From Ahaetulla prasina (Eukaryota > Chordata > Lepidosauria > Squamata > Colubridae): a DNA stretch of 64,000 nucleotides. The stretch lies in NCBI RefSeq assembly GCF_028640845.1, contig NC_080546.1, positions 15,411,520 through 15,475,519 on the forward strand. Reading direction: 5' to 3'. A program made the position numbers and the translations under genes. This document shows positions 43,045-53,985 of the stretch, in pieces. The notes beneath the pieces are model-generated. The model saw only the letters and a program-made list of their open reading frames with translations, was not told the origin of the DNA and ran no database searches. How positions within the stretch are numbered: position 1 is the first letter of the stretch; every line of letters starts with the position of its first letter.

Positions 43045-43865
43045 ATTGAAAGAAAGTGTGATAACAACTTGACATAGGCATGGCTTAAGAGAGGAACCGT
43101 CAAGAAAGAAATGGAAGGTTTAATACTTGTTGCTCAAGAACAAGCACTACAAACTAATGTCATGAAAGCGAAGATACAAAAATCCACTGACAATCCAAAC
43201 CTCCGACTTTGCAACGACAAAGTTGACAATGTTTCACACTTAATACGTGAGTGCAGCAAAATCACGCAAACTGATTACAAAGCTAGACATGATTGAGTTG
43301 CTAAATTAGTCCTCTGGTCATTATGTAAAAATATGACATATTTATATCCGAAAAGTCATGGGAGCACAAAGTGGAAAAAGTTATCGAAAATGAGACAGTG
43401 AAGATCTTGTGGGACTTTAGAGTGCAGACAGATTGTCATTTGGAACATAACACACTAGATATCACGGTAGTTGAGGCCAAAGTGTACAGTTTATTGATAT
43501 TGCTGTATCAGGAGACGCCAGAGTCAAAGAAAAAGAACTGGAAAAAAATCACAAAATATCGTGCCCTGGCCATTGAAACTACATGGCTATGGATGAAACA
43601 TCTAACAGTGATACCCATTGTTATCGGGGCACTTGGTACCATGTCCAAGAAGTTTACAAAACAACATCATGAAATTGCAGCTTCCTGCAATAACACCAGT
43701 GGAATTGCAAAAAACTGCGCTACTTGGAACATTGTATATTTAAGAAGATACTTGGTTGATAGACTCTGGCAGCAACCCATATCATCTATTAGCACCAGTC
43801 AATGGTATTTATGATACATTTTTAAATGTTCAGTTGACTTGAGTTTCATGTTTAATGAATAAAAT
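43045..43865 (+). pseudogene. Dong-R4-type LINE, endonuclease and C-terminus (copy 2)
   Basis: The longer fragment. The frame at 43111-43296 shows EGLILVAQEQALQTNVMKAK and a damaged zinc knuckle LCNDKVDNVSHLIRECSKI in which the first cysteine is lost. The frame at 43371-43814 has KILWDFRVQTD, then NTLDITVVEAKVYSLLILL where the PD..D active-site motif of the restriction-like endonuclease is expected, then PIVIGALGTMSKKF. Stops and frameshifts lie between. The tail again is AATAAAATAATAATAA. The family normally uses this endonuclease for site-selective insertion. Confidence 0.83.
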
Positions 43866-43892
43866 AATAATAACTACAACTACTACTACTAT

Positions 43893-44240
43893 TACTGGCC
43901 ATCGGCCAGTCAATGTCGGCTGGCGGCGCCCAGGGGGAGAGCCTTCTCTGTGGGGGCACCAACCCTCTGGAACAAGTTACCACCAGGTATCCGTCAACTC
44001 CCTGATCTTCGGACCTTTCGACGCGAGCTGAAAACATTTTTGTTTCACCGTGCAGGACTGGCCTAGTGGGGTTTTAATAAGGGGTTTTATTGGTTTTAAA
44101 TTCTTCAAACAACTCTAAATTTTCCTTTTAAACTGGTCTTAAAAATTGTACTAACTGTCTTTACTTTGGCTGTAAATCGCCCTGAGTCCTTTGGGAGAAG
44201 GGCGGTATAGAAATTGAAACAATAAATAAATAAATAAAAT
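43893..44240 (+). mobile_element. L2 LINE 3' end
   Basis: GTCAATGTCGGCTGGCGGCG, ACCAACCCTCTGGAACAAGT and the 3' end AAATCGCCCTGAGTCCTTTG, then AATAAATAAATAAA. It encodes the L2 C-terminal region in broken form. Confidence 0.9.
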
Positions 44241-44865
44241 AAATAAAAACAACAGCAGCAACAATAATAAAAGATTTGAGTACAAATGACAGATGTTGTA
44301 GTTGGGGGCTGTTTTGAGGACCCATAGTAGGCTGTAATAGTGTTATTACAAGGACAGAAGTTTGCTATGGAGGAAGAAGTTAAATTAAACATATTGGCAA
44401 TGTATTGAAAAGATGAAAGAATGAAGGTTAAGAGATCCAATTCTGGAGAGTGAGATATTTAATTTTATCATTCTTCAATGTTCGAGTACCATACATTTTT
44501 AGTATACTTGGAGTTCTCAGGAAGGGAAATTTGAGAGGAAATGAATACTATTTTGGAGAAAACCTGCTTTGAAGTTTCATAGATCTGGAAGTCTGGTCAT
44601 TAATTTTCTAAGAAAAACAAATATTCAAAAGCACGGCATGGTTCTGAGTTCCATCCAGCCTCTGCCCAAAGGCCATCCATCCTCCTTTATTTATTTCCGA
44701 TTTTTCAACTGAGAAGTCCCACTTCTTCCATTCACAATTTTCAGTTATTCATGTCTAAACTAGGACAGTGTGAGGAAGGTTATAGAACTCCTTCCTATAT
44801 ATTTTTTTCATAAATTGTAGGTGCAGAATTTCTATTGTGTGTCAGCAGTAATGGTGTTGGAAGAC
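44241..44865. other. Low-copy stretch
   Basis: Nothing recognised. Confidence 0.35.
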
Positions 44866-45345
44866 AAATTATTATTATTATTATTATTTATTATATTTGT
44901 ATACCGCCCATCTCCCGAAGGACTCAGGGCGGTTCACAGACAAAAAACAACAGAAAACATATAATAGATAAAAAACAGCTAAAGAATAGATAGTTAAATT
45001 CAATTGATGCTCTAACTTTTAAATACAAATTTAAAACCTCATTTAAACCCCTTTTTTAAAAATCCCAATTTAAAACTACATTCAGGCTAGTCCTGCTCTT
45101 CGAAACAGCAGCGTCTTCAGCTCGCGGCGGAAGGACTTGAGATCGGGGAGTTGACGAAGCCCCAGAGGGAGCTCGTTCCAGAGGGTAGGGGCCCCCACAG
45201 AGAAGGCCCTCCCCCTAGAGGTCGCCAGCCGACATTGTTTAGCTGACGGTATCCGGAGGAGGCCCTCTCTGTGAGAGCGCACTGGTCGGTGAGAGGCTAA
45301 TGGTGGCAGTAGGCGGTCCCGTAAATATCCCGGCCCTAGGCATTG
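44866..45345 (-). mobile_element. L2 LINE 3' end with (ATT)n tail
   Basis: Minus-strand L2: (AAT)n tail and TACCGCCCATCTCCCGAAGG at the left. The frame at 45082-45282 has SRGRAFSVGAPTLWNELPLG and RRELKTLLFRRAGLA. The 5' truncation is at GGCCGGGATATTTACGGGAC. Confidence 0.92.
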
Positions 45346-46071
45346 ATAGAAATGATAGAAGCATTCCCTTTATTTCATCCAGAAAAGGGGTAGGGGAAAA
45401 ATGTGATCTCAATCCTCCTTTCAAAGACCACTTCATCAGCCAGTCTCTCCAGCTCAGTGCTACCATACAGGTGTTGGACCGCAGCTCCTATCACCAACTA
45501 TAAACATGTTCATGATGGCGTTGTAAGAAATGTCCATCTGGGTTCAGTTCCAAGTGGGGAAGAAAGACACTGGAAACATGGAGACTGCTTGGAAAGATGG
45601 TTTAATGGTGGAGAGGATCACATGCCTTGAAGATCTTGGGTGAAGAGGGTGAAAAAGGGGAAGAGATGCTGAGAGTGCCTGGGTTTTATGCCCTTTCTGG
45701 GCTTTTGAATTTGAGCTTGTATTCTGATTGGTTATCAGACTCCCATGCAGGGACAACTTGTAGGCTGTCCTGAGTCCCAGGCTTGGTTGAGTCTTGCTGG
45801 GTGATGATGTAATGAAGGGGCTTTGGGCAATTCCTGTTATGGCTTAATGGCTTTGTCCTGGTTTGGATTTTGAGTGAGGGCTCATGTGCTGAGGGCCATG
45901 CCTTTTGTGTTGTAGATAAACTGGCCTCAGCCTTTGTCTTGTAGATAGGTTGGCACCAAAATATCTGTTGGGGAATGTGAGCGCAGGGAGCTGAGGCTCT
46001 GAGTTTGTTTTTAGAAACGTGTTTCTCCATTAGGGAAAAATATAATATTCTACCTTTTTAATATTTCCTAG

Positions 46072-46590
46072 TGTCGTGTCCCACTCCTCCGCTGACGGCC
46101 GGGTCAGGGAAATCCGAATCAGGCGTGCCTCTGCAGCTCTGCCCAAAGTCCTAGCAAAGTCCTCAGAGCAGGCAGGAGACCAGTAAGTGACTTCAGCAAG
46201 ATAAGTTCGACTTTTGCCTGACTCAGAGACTGCCAGAAAGTAGCTCCTTTATATAGGCCATGGGGTGTGGCTCCATGACTCAGCACTCATTAAGGCCTGC
46301 CCTCCTTCCTCTGTTGCCTCCGCCTCTCCAATCTTCTGATGCGAGGGTCACTCCAATCAGCTGTTCTTGGGAGTAAACCCTCCTCAGGCTCACCTGCTGT
46401 GGAGGAGGGGGAGGGGTCTAGCTGCTCCGTTTGCCTGGGCATGGAGTCAGGGCTGGGGCAGGGAGATGCTCCTTCTTCTGCAGTTTGTGGGGGCATGGAG
46501 CCAGGACTTGGGCCGGAAGGCATACATTCCTCAGTGTTGGGGAGCAGGTAAGAAGGCCCCGGCTGCTCTGAGGGCGGGCAAGACACAACA
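46072..46590 (-). mobile_element. Solo LTR, family A (copy 3)
   Basis: A 519-bp element, very similar to copy 1 at 14145-14666. Exact 5-bp duplication CCTAG at 46067-46071 and 46591-46595. TATATAAA on the minus strand at 46248-46255. Confidence 0.94.
46290..46586 (-). other. U3 reading frame of LTR family A (copy 3), 98 codons
   Basis: Same phase and length as the copy at 14363-14662 with a few substitutions; C-terminal WSDPRIRRLERRRQQ. The close match mainly reflects a recent common source, so it adds little independent evidence of selection. Confidence 0.4.
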
Positions 46591-46702
46591 CCTAGAATAT
46601 TTCATTTTCCTAGGAGAGGGGAGGGTGCTAACTTCTTACAACGGTTAGTTTGATGAACCTTGTAGTCAAGCCCAGGTCAACAGTTGCCCGGATGGAGAGA
46701 GA

Positions 46703-47083
46703 TAGGTAGCCCTTGACTTACAACAGTTCATTTAATGACCATTCGAAGTTACAACAATATTGAAAACAGTGAATGAGGAGGACTATTTTTCACACCACCA
46801 TTGTAGCATCCCCATGGTCACGTGATCAAAATTCAGTTGCTTGGCAACTGGCTCGTATTTATGACGGTTACAGTGTTCCGGGGTCATTTGTTCACCTTTT
46901 GCGACCTTCTGACAAGTGAAGTCAACAGGGAAGGCAGATTCATTTAACTAAAAAAACTGCAGTGATTCCTTTAACAACCGTGGAAAGAAAGGTCGTAAAA
47001 TGGGGCCAAACTCATTTAACAAATGTCTCGCTTTGCAACAGACATTTCGGGCTCAGTTGTGGTTGTAAGTTGAGGATTCTCTG
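46703..47083 (-). mobile_element. Tigger-like MITE
   Basis: Left end AGGTAGCCCTTGACTTACAA beside TA, right end GTAAGTTGAGGATTCTCTG followed by TA (47084-47085). Body CATCCCCATGGTCACGTGAT matches the family. Minus orientation relative to 34426. Confidence 0.85.
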
Positions 47084-47765
47084 TATAAACAAATGAAAAG
47101 AGAAACCCAAGTCTTCAGAACTCCTGCAAAAATAGCATCAAGATGTTTGCAAGCCATAGAATGTTTTTATCAATGATATTTCATCCAGCGATTGTATTTT
47201 ATCTCTAATCTATGTATCTAGTTTTTCATGTGTGATACTGTACTGTCCATAGACAAGAAAGGTGCAAGATCAGAGATAGTAATATATCATAGTTGAGAGG
47301 TCAGCAATAAGGTATATGATAGTTAATGAGTGCAATGTTATTATCTCCTTGGATCCTTTAAACTGGAATTTAAAAATTGCCGAGGTTGCATTAGAATCAT
47401 TAGATCTTGAAAATTTTTACCCCCAAATGAATATTTCAAGTAAGAGTGCAAAACGGTGACCTATTTTTTTTAATTGGCACTATGCCATCATGCTAAATCA
47501 TATAATGGTGTCTAACTCTTGAAAAATCTGCTCTTTAACGTAAGGCTAAACCTTCCTTTCTCAACCTGGTGTCTTCCAGATGTGTTATAATAACATTTTT
47601 TTTTAAAAAGTAATTCTTCTTCTTGGCCAGGCTGGCTGAGAGTTGTATAGTCCCAGATCTGAATTTCACTAAAAAAAACCTAGTGAAGGATTCTGAGTGT
47701 ATCCAACTTGTTCCCAGGGACATTTTATACAATTTTGGATTCTAACTGAATAACACCCCCCCCCC
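47084..47765. other. AT-rich low-copy stretch
   Basis: Nothing recognised. Confidence 0.35.
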
Positions 47766-47854
47766 AAAAAAAAGTTCACTCAATCAATTCCAACTTTGCA
47801 AGATCTTTTTCTTTCGCGAGAAGTTGGAATTGATTGAATGAACTTTTTTTTTTT
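47766..47854. repeat. 31-bp inverted repeat (hairpin)
   Basis: Left arm AAAAAAAAGTTCACTCAATC continuing AATTCCAACTT (47766-47796). Right arm AAGTTGGAATTGATTGAATG continuing into AACTTTTTTTT (47821-47851). One mismatch in 31 bp; 24-nt spacer with TTTCGCG. It would form a strong cruciform or RNA hairpin ending in poly-T. Confidence 0.93.
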
Positions 47855-47904
47855 AGTCCCACAAACTTTTCTTTCCCTGCACACGATGGCAAGAAACATG
47901 ATAG

Positions 47905-48357
47905 AGAAATAGGGCCGGGATATTTACGGGACCGCCTGCTGCTACCGGATACCTCTCACCGACCCGTGCGCTCTCACAGAGAGGGACTCCTCAGGGTGCC
48001 GTCGGCCAAACAGTGCCGGCTGGCGACACCCAGGGGAAGGGCCTTCTCTGTGGGGGCTCCCACCCTCTGGAACGAGCTTCCCCCAGGACTTCGCCAACTT
48101 CCTGACCTCCGAACCTTTCGCCGCGAGCTTAAGACACATCTATTTATTTGCGCAGGACTGGACTAGATTTTAAATTCGAATTGGTTTTAATGGGGATTTT
48201 ATTATTTTTATTATCATCATTTTAATTATTCGGCCAATTATAATAAGTTTTTTAATGGATGTTTTTATTTGTATTTATATGTATATTTTTATCTGGTTGT
48301 TAACTGCCCTGAGTCCCTAGGGAGATAGGGTGGTATAAAAATACAAAAAATAATTAA

Positions 48358-48408
<51 letters not shown>

Positions 48409-48422
48409 ATACATAAATAAAT
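47905..48422 (+). mobile_element. L2 LINE 3' end with (AAATA)n tail
   Basis: The frame at 47834-48166 includes, from about 47911, GPGYLRDRLLLPDTSHRPVR, PTLWNELPPGLRQLPDLRTF and RELKTHLFICAGLD. The 3' end TAACTGCCCTGAGTCCCTAG leads to AAATAAATAAAT repeats (48350-48422). Confidence 0.92.
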
Positions 48423-48424
48423 GT

Positions 48425-48825
48425 GACGGAGCTGAAAATCAGGTAGGAAAAAAAAAATGCTTGGGAAAAACAAAGGCCTGGGCGGTGGTGGGTGGGGCAA
48501 GCTCTGCAACATGGCGCTGCAATGGTGAAATGGGCAACAGAGCATCCCTCTCTCCTCCCCCCCCTCAAGCTGGCTGCTCCATGTCCTGTTTCTACATTGC
48601 AGCACAATGCCCATGATCCACTTTGATACCGGGGGGGGGGGAGATAATTTGCCTGGCCAAAATAAGCCCACAGTCTCCCCTACATTGGGCTTGACTTTGA
48701 TCAGGTCGGTCAGTCGGTCAGTCAGTGAAACATGATGGAATTGGGCTGGGATGACAGCGCACATGCCCAAAGAGAGGGATCTCAGTGCCACCTCTGGCAA
48801 GCATGCCATAGGTTCGCCACCACTG
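48425..48825 (-). mobile_element. hAT-type element, family gamma, left-truncated
   Basis: Right end GCATGCCATAGGTTCGCCACCACTG corresponds to the terminus of the family at 12140-12959. The left side has no recognisable terminus and abuts the L2 tail. It lies at the 3' edge of the CR1 that begins at 48826. Confidence 0.68.
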
Positions 48826-49082
48826 CCCTATACCATTCTGGACAAATGGCTGTCCAATCTCTTCTTAAAAACCTCCAGTGATGCAGCACCCACAACTTCT
48901 GAAGCCAAGTGTTCCACTGATTAATTGTTCTAACTGGTAAGCAATTGCTCCTTATTTCTAGGTTGCTTCTCTCCTGGATTAGTTTCCATCCATTGCTTCT
49001 TGTCCTGTCCTCAGGGTGTTTTGAAGAATAGGTTGAGCCCCTCTTCTTCATGGCAGCCCCTCAAATATTGGAAGACTGCTAT

Positions 49083-49436
49083 TGTCAAGGTTCCAGAAAA
49101 ACCCCTTCTGCATAAAAAAACTCAGAAGCCATTGTTTTTCAGAGTTCTTTACTAGCATGAGGAAACTGGCACACGATGAGTGAAATTCCAAAACTGAACT
49201 TCCGGATTCTTTTCCCAGTTATACAAACCCCTCTGACCCCTTTGATGGTCACATGGTCCCACGTTCTCCCAGTTCATTCGAATATCTTCTCGCCACTCTT
49301 CCTGCAGATGTGAACACCATCCGACCTTGACCGCTTGAAGAATGTTACCATACCCCTCAGCCCCCCTTCTTCCCCTCAGAGGAAAATGTGGCAGCGTCTG
49401 GAACTCTAAAGTCTAGTATGGTTTCCAGGCCTGACA
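49083..49436. mobile_element. Solo LTR, family H (354 bp)
   Basis: Starts TGTCAAGGTTCCAG and ends TTCCAGGCCTGACA. Exact 5-bp duplication GCTAT at 49078-49082 and 49437-49441. No TATA box that fixes orientation with confidence (CATAAAAAAAC near 49112 is a candidate). The only copy in this window. Confidence 0.9.
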
Positions 49437-49487
49437 GCTATCATGTCACCCCAGTCCTTTTTTTCATTAAATTGTATTAGACATACC

Positions 49488-49762
49488 CAGTGGTGAAATT
49501 CAATTTTTTTTACTACCAGTTCTGTGGGTGTGGCTTGGTGGACGTGGCAGGTGAAGGATACTGCAAAATCTCCATTTCCACCCCACTCCAGGGGAAGGAT
49601 ACTGCAAAATCCCCATTCCCTCCACACTCCTGGGGGAAGGATATTGCAAAATCTCCATTCCCACCCCACTCTGGGGCTAGCCAGAGGTGGCATTTGCCGG
49701 TTCTCCAAATTTCTGCTACTGGTTCTCCAGAACCTGTCATAACCTGCTGGATTTCACCCCTG
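49488..49762 (-). mobile_element. hAT-type MITE, family beta
   Basis: Starts CAGTGGTGAAATTCAATTTT and ends TGCTGGATTTCACCCCTG. Exact 8-bp duplication GACATACC at 49480-49487 and 49763-49770. The same subfamily as 3500-3761 in opposite orientation. Confidence 0.95.
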
Positions 49763-49850
49763 GACATACCCAGTTCCAGCAACCATTCTTCATATGTTTT
49801 AGCCTCCAGCCCACCCCCAGTCATCCTTGTTGCTCTTCTCCACATTCTAG

Positions 49851-50192
49851 GAAATAAAGAAAGCTAACAGATCAAATGATAGAAAAACCTGGAGATTTCC
49901 AGGAGCAGTTTTTATTTTAGAATAGTAGAGGAAGCTATTTCTGAAGGGGGAAAAGCTCAGTGAGGTGGTTAAGATGAAGAAATGGAGCTAAGAAACACTC
50001 ATCTGAAATCTGCCTTGCAAGAAGATACACAGCAGTCTCTAAGGCAAGAGGTGTGGTCTTTATTCAAGGCAACATGTGCTCCGGGTCAGCTGTTGGAGGC
50101 CTCAGGACAGTGATATCAGGCAGGGCAGCACTTCCAGCTTAGCCAAGATCGAACATGATCTGTCTTCCATTTCTGGAGGGAGAAACACATGA
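49851..50192. other. Low-copy stretch
   Basis: Nothing recognised. Confidence 0.35.
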
Positions 50193-50200
50193 CATACTAG

Positions 50201-50337
50201 CAGTGGTGGGATTCGAGTAATTTAACAGCTGGTTCTCTGCCCTAATGATTTCTTCCAACAGCCAGTTTGCCAAACTGCTCAGAAAGTTAACAACAGGTTC
50301 TCCCAAAGTGGTGGGAACTAGCTGAATCCCACCACTG
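50201..50337 (+). mobile_element. 137-bp hAT-type MITE, family beta (short form)
   Basis: Termini CAGTGGTGGGATTCGAGTAA and TAGCTGAATCCCACCACTG. Exact 8-bp duplication CATACTAG at 50193-50200 and 50338-50345. Confidence 0.96.
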
Positions 50338-50512
50338 CATACTAGCCTTGAGATAATGAACAGTTAACCCAAATTCCCCTTGTGCTTTGTGTGACTCTGA
50401 GTAATATTTTCCATTTTGGACCAGCTCAAGTCAGGTTGTCTGGTTTCCATGCTGCATTTCAGTTGTTGGTAAGGCTGTCTCTCTTCCGGTGTCACTCCAC
50501 AGATACCTCTTC

Positions 50513-50864
50513 ATACAAAGGTTCCCCTCACACATATGTGCTAGTCGTTCCTGACTCTAGGGGGCGGTGCTCATCTCTGTTTCAAAGCCAAAGAGCCAGC
50601 GCTGTCCAAAGACATCTCTGTGGTCATGTAGCTGGCATGACTAAACGCCGAAGGCGCACAGAACACTGTTACCTTCCCACCAAAGGTGGTCCCTATTTTC
50701 CTACTTGCATTTTTTACGTGCTTTCGAACTGCTAGGTTGGCAGAAGCTGGGACAAGTAATGGGAGCTCACCCCGTTAAGCGGCACTAGAGATTCGAACCA
50801 CCGAACTGTTGACCTTTCGATTGACAAGCTCAGTGTCTTAGCCATTGAGCCACCTAGTCCCCCA
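50513..50864 (-). mobile_element. tRNA-derived SINE (family B)
   Basis: Minus-strand copy with body CCACCAAAGGTGGTCCCTAT. The B box reads GGTTCGAATC on the minus strand. The tail region at the left, AAAGGTTCCCCTCACACATA, is shortened. Confidence 0.92.
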
Positions 50865-50908
50865 TACAACTTCATACAACTGTACAAAAATACCCTGCTT
50901 CATAAATG

Positions 50909-51314
50909 AGTAGATTGACATTTGAAATTAGAGAACAGGAAAATAAACAATACTATAAGATACGGGATCTATTTTATCAATGGCTAGAAGGAAAAATATG
51001 TTAAAAAAAGATTTGAGAGAGGTTTTTATAAGGAAATAATTTTTGAATGATAGAATTGATTTAAGATAATGGAATAAACGATGCAATAAGATAAAATATT
51101 AACTTAGAATGATTTACATGAAATGAGAGAATAAAACATTACTGTTAATTAAAGGATCAATTGATGAAAACATTTGGAGATATATTAGATTGATAAAATG
51201 TAAGATTAGAAAAATTAATGATATTTATATGTTAAAATTGCACAGAATCCATTGTATCTGGATTGAAGATGTTTTTATGTTTGTTTGTATTAAAAAATAA
51301 AAAAAAAAATCCAA
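50909..51314 (+). mobile_element. L1-like, poly-A-tailed insertion
   Basis: AT-rich 5'-truncated element ending in TATTAAAAAATAAAAAAAAAA. The flanking sequence AAAAATACCCTGCTTCAT and next five bases is repeated at 50886-50908 and 51315-51337 (23 bp, one mismatch), typical of target-primed L1 insertion. Coding content was not identified, so a pseudogene or SINE mobilised by L1 is possible. Confidence 0.72.
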
Positions 51315-51337
51315 AAAAATACCCTGCTTCATTAATG

Positions 51338-53481
51338 GAACAGGAAAAAGATGGGCTTCAAAAAATAATAATAACAATTCCATAGATGAAATTGAGATGA
51401 AATTGAGAAGTGTTCTGCTACTTTTCTCATTTAACTGCAGTGACAGAATTTTATTTATTTATTTTGTTAAAGGTGTTTTCTCTCCTTTCTTCATTTACCA
51501 GTTCTGGTGGGATAATGAAGCAGCAGAATCCATCAATCATAGCAGACATGGTCTGGACAGGACATGTCAAGAGGTTGTCTCTCTTTCAGACAAACTTCTT
51601 TCCCCCCCACCTTTCCTTATTTTGAAGATGTCCTGCTGGTATTTTCAGCTACGTTAACTGATGGAGATGAAGGAGGCTGCTAATGCTGGTGTTTTGGCTT
51701 TCTGGTATGCCTCCATCCGTCTGAAAATTCACGGGATGTTCAACTTCTCCATCTGGAAAAAAAAAAAAGGAGTTGCGAGAAAACAACCAAGCTCAGAGAA
51801 CACCAAGGACCCCTCATTTCAACCCTAAGCTACAAATATTTCTCCTTTATCGGAGGATGCCCCCTTTAGAAATTTAACTGAATCAGGAAAAGCTCTCGGA
51901 AGGCTCAAACAAACTGATCAAATGGCCTTTGGTCACCTCATAACCGAGAACTCCAGATTCATGCATCTGCATTGCCCACAATGCTCTTCCGTGTTTTTCA
52001 GGGAAAGAAACATTGCCGGCCAATTCACTTTCATCAGATGAAAGCAGGCTGGGAGGAAAGCGAGGCAAGATAATGTTTCCACATGGCGCTTCCCACATGG
52101 CCCAGGGGAGGGAGGGGCCCTACCACACGGGGGTCCAGAGATAGTTGAGGAATGAGCTGTTGGTTAAGAAGGGACTCCCTTCAGTCAGAGCCAACAGCCT
52201 TCGCTTGCTGCAAAGCTACCAGTTGCTGGGTGAAACTCGAAACCTGCTGGAGGGGGTGAAGGTTGGCCTTGCCCACTTACTAGCCTGTTGTATAGTAACA
52301 CATTTTGGACCCCGCCTCAGCTGTGGATTCTGAGCCTCACTCCTCATTCAAGTACAGCTGAGGCTCAGCCTTGAGCGTTGACGTTTGGTGTCAGCATTCA
52401 ACAGGAAGACTAGAGGGAACCAACAACTTTTCACAACAGTAGCGGCTTTATTTAGCCTGTCTGCATTTCCTTTTTGAAACTGGAGTTACAGGGACTTTCA
52501 CTTTGATTTGAATGTTCTCTTGCTTTCTGGAAAGGGGTGTTTTTTTCCCCTCCTTTTTTTTCTTTTTTTGTTCTGCTTTTTGTCATCTTCAGAAAGAGTG
52601 AAGGCTCTGGGTTTGGAATTAGTGCCGGCAGTGGATCAGTTCAGCTGCTAGGAACAGGGTAAGTGGCATTAAAATACCATTTGCTTCATGTGATGGAATG
52701 CCAGCCAAAGAAGCCAACGCTTCTCGGCGTTTGTCTTCTCCAAAAGTTAAAACTGGAGTTCGCATCTCAACTGCAGGGAGGGGAATCTATAAAATCTTCT
52801 GTCCTAAATGTTTTACATTAAAAAGACTTGCCATTTTTTCCAGCCTCTTCCTTAGCAGGCTCTTATTCCAAAGCAACACACCTGCACGAAAAGTCTCAAA
52901 ACATTTTGAACCAGCCCCGGGATTCGGTTTTTCTGATTGGTTCCTCCAATTAGAATGGCAAAAGTTGTGAAAATCATGAAAACGTCTTCCATATCGGCAC
53001 CAAATCAGTTCTTCTCAATGAAATCGCCAAAATCTCTGCAATGCAGTTCAGATGACAAATCATGTACTTTTTTTTAAAAAAAAGGGAGAGAGTATTTTCT
53101 GTTTAAAGCGAGATTAGGTTTTTGAGATACAGTGAGATAAATGGCTGGTGTGACGAGAGAATAAATCTTTTCAAAACAAGACTTCTCTTTGGGAGAACAA
53201 AATGTCAAGGTTTTCATGAACTCCTTCCAAGTGTTTTCATGTATTCTGACAATTCAGCTAGCACATGTTTTTCTACAATGTACACTGGCTTTTATAAAGG
53301 GAAATGTGGCATTGGTTTTCTCTGTTATGTGATGGTATTTTTCCATCTACATTTTCTTATTTATCTCTATTTGATCTCTATTTTATTTTTGGGAGAAAAT
53401 AAATATGTAGACCAAATGCCTGAAAAGAACCATAGAATCAACAAGTTTGAAGAATTAACAAGTCATGAGCATCACTAGTCT
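51338..53481. other. Low-copy stretch, 2.1 kb
   Basis: No repeat family recognised. T-rich run at 52540-52570. One sequence resembles a splice donor (ACAGGGTAAGTGG near 52658) but no exon frame could be tied to it. Possible intron or intergenic DNA. Confidence 0.4.
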
Positions 53482-53619
53482 CGGAGTCTTCAAACTTGGC
53501 AACTTTAGGACTTGTGGACTTTAACTCCCAGATTTCCTCAGCCAGCTCGATGCCAGCTAGATAGAGAATTCTGGGAGTTAAAGTCCACAAGTCTTAAAGT
53601 TGCTAAGTTTGGAGTCTCC
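53482..53619. mobile_element. Palindromic MITE (family P), best copy
   Basis: Arms of about 50 bp: left 53482-53533 with GGACTTGTGGACTTTAACTC, right 53568-53619 with GAGTTAAAGTCCACAAGTCT. The spacer is about 34 bp. Only a few mismatches in the stem. Confidence 0.88.
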
Positions 53620-53985
53620 TGGACTACTCCAACCCTCTGCAATGGGTAGGAAAACCAGACGAACTACTCTCAGGAGGTAGCTATCCAGTCTTTTTTTTTA
53701 AAAAAAAAAACAACCTCCAGAGATGAGCGAGAACTCATGGTCTTCATAAATAGATTATTCTAGAAAATTCGGAAGGTTTTACCTCATATTTAAGCAAAAT
53801 AACAGCTTAAATACTTGTTATTTTTTACTTCTTTATTCCTGGTCCACATTTTTGTAATAGTAGTCCTTGCCATCTTCTTTATAACATCCTTTAATGTATC
53901 TGGATACTGCCGTATTTTTCCTTTGTCGTCTTTTCTGTGACAAAGTTCATTCAATCTATCTTCATACACAGGCATGGAGTCTACA

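Larger units (their letters stand above)
45522..46640 (-). mobile_element. LTR, family D (copy 4), containing LTR family A
   Basis: Starts TGTAAGAAATGTCCATCTGG and ends GTGCTAACTTCTTACA. Contains GGTTTTATGCCCTTTCTGGG, the complement of the D core promoter (GCATAAAACC on the minus strand). The LTR A copy at 46072-46590 interrupts the AATATTTCCTAGAATATTTC region. Confidence 0.87.
48826..49850 (-). mobile_element. CR1 LINE, split by an LTR and a hAT-type element
   Basis: CR1 sequence CCCTATACCATTCTGGACAA at the 3' side. The frame at 48782-49051 holds GWKLIQERSNLEIRSNCLPV and INQWNTW. The sequence resumes at 49442 and again at 49771 (GTTCCAGCAACCATTCTTCA) once inserts at 49083-49436 and 49488-49762 are removed. 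Confidence 0.9.

Noticed and set aside
14145..46590. A provirus bounded by the family A LTRs at 14145 and 46072
   Set aside because: Each copy has its own distinct 5-bp duplication (GATTG and CCTAG), and the 31 kb between them contains unrelated repeats, so they are independent solo LTRs.
52600..52665. Possible exon with splice donor ACAGGGTAAGT
   Set aside because: A single donor-like match is expected by chance in 64 kb, and I found no partner acceptor with a convincing reading frame.
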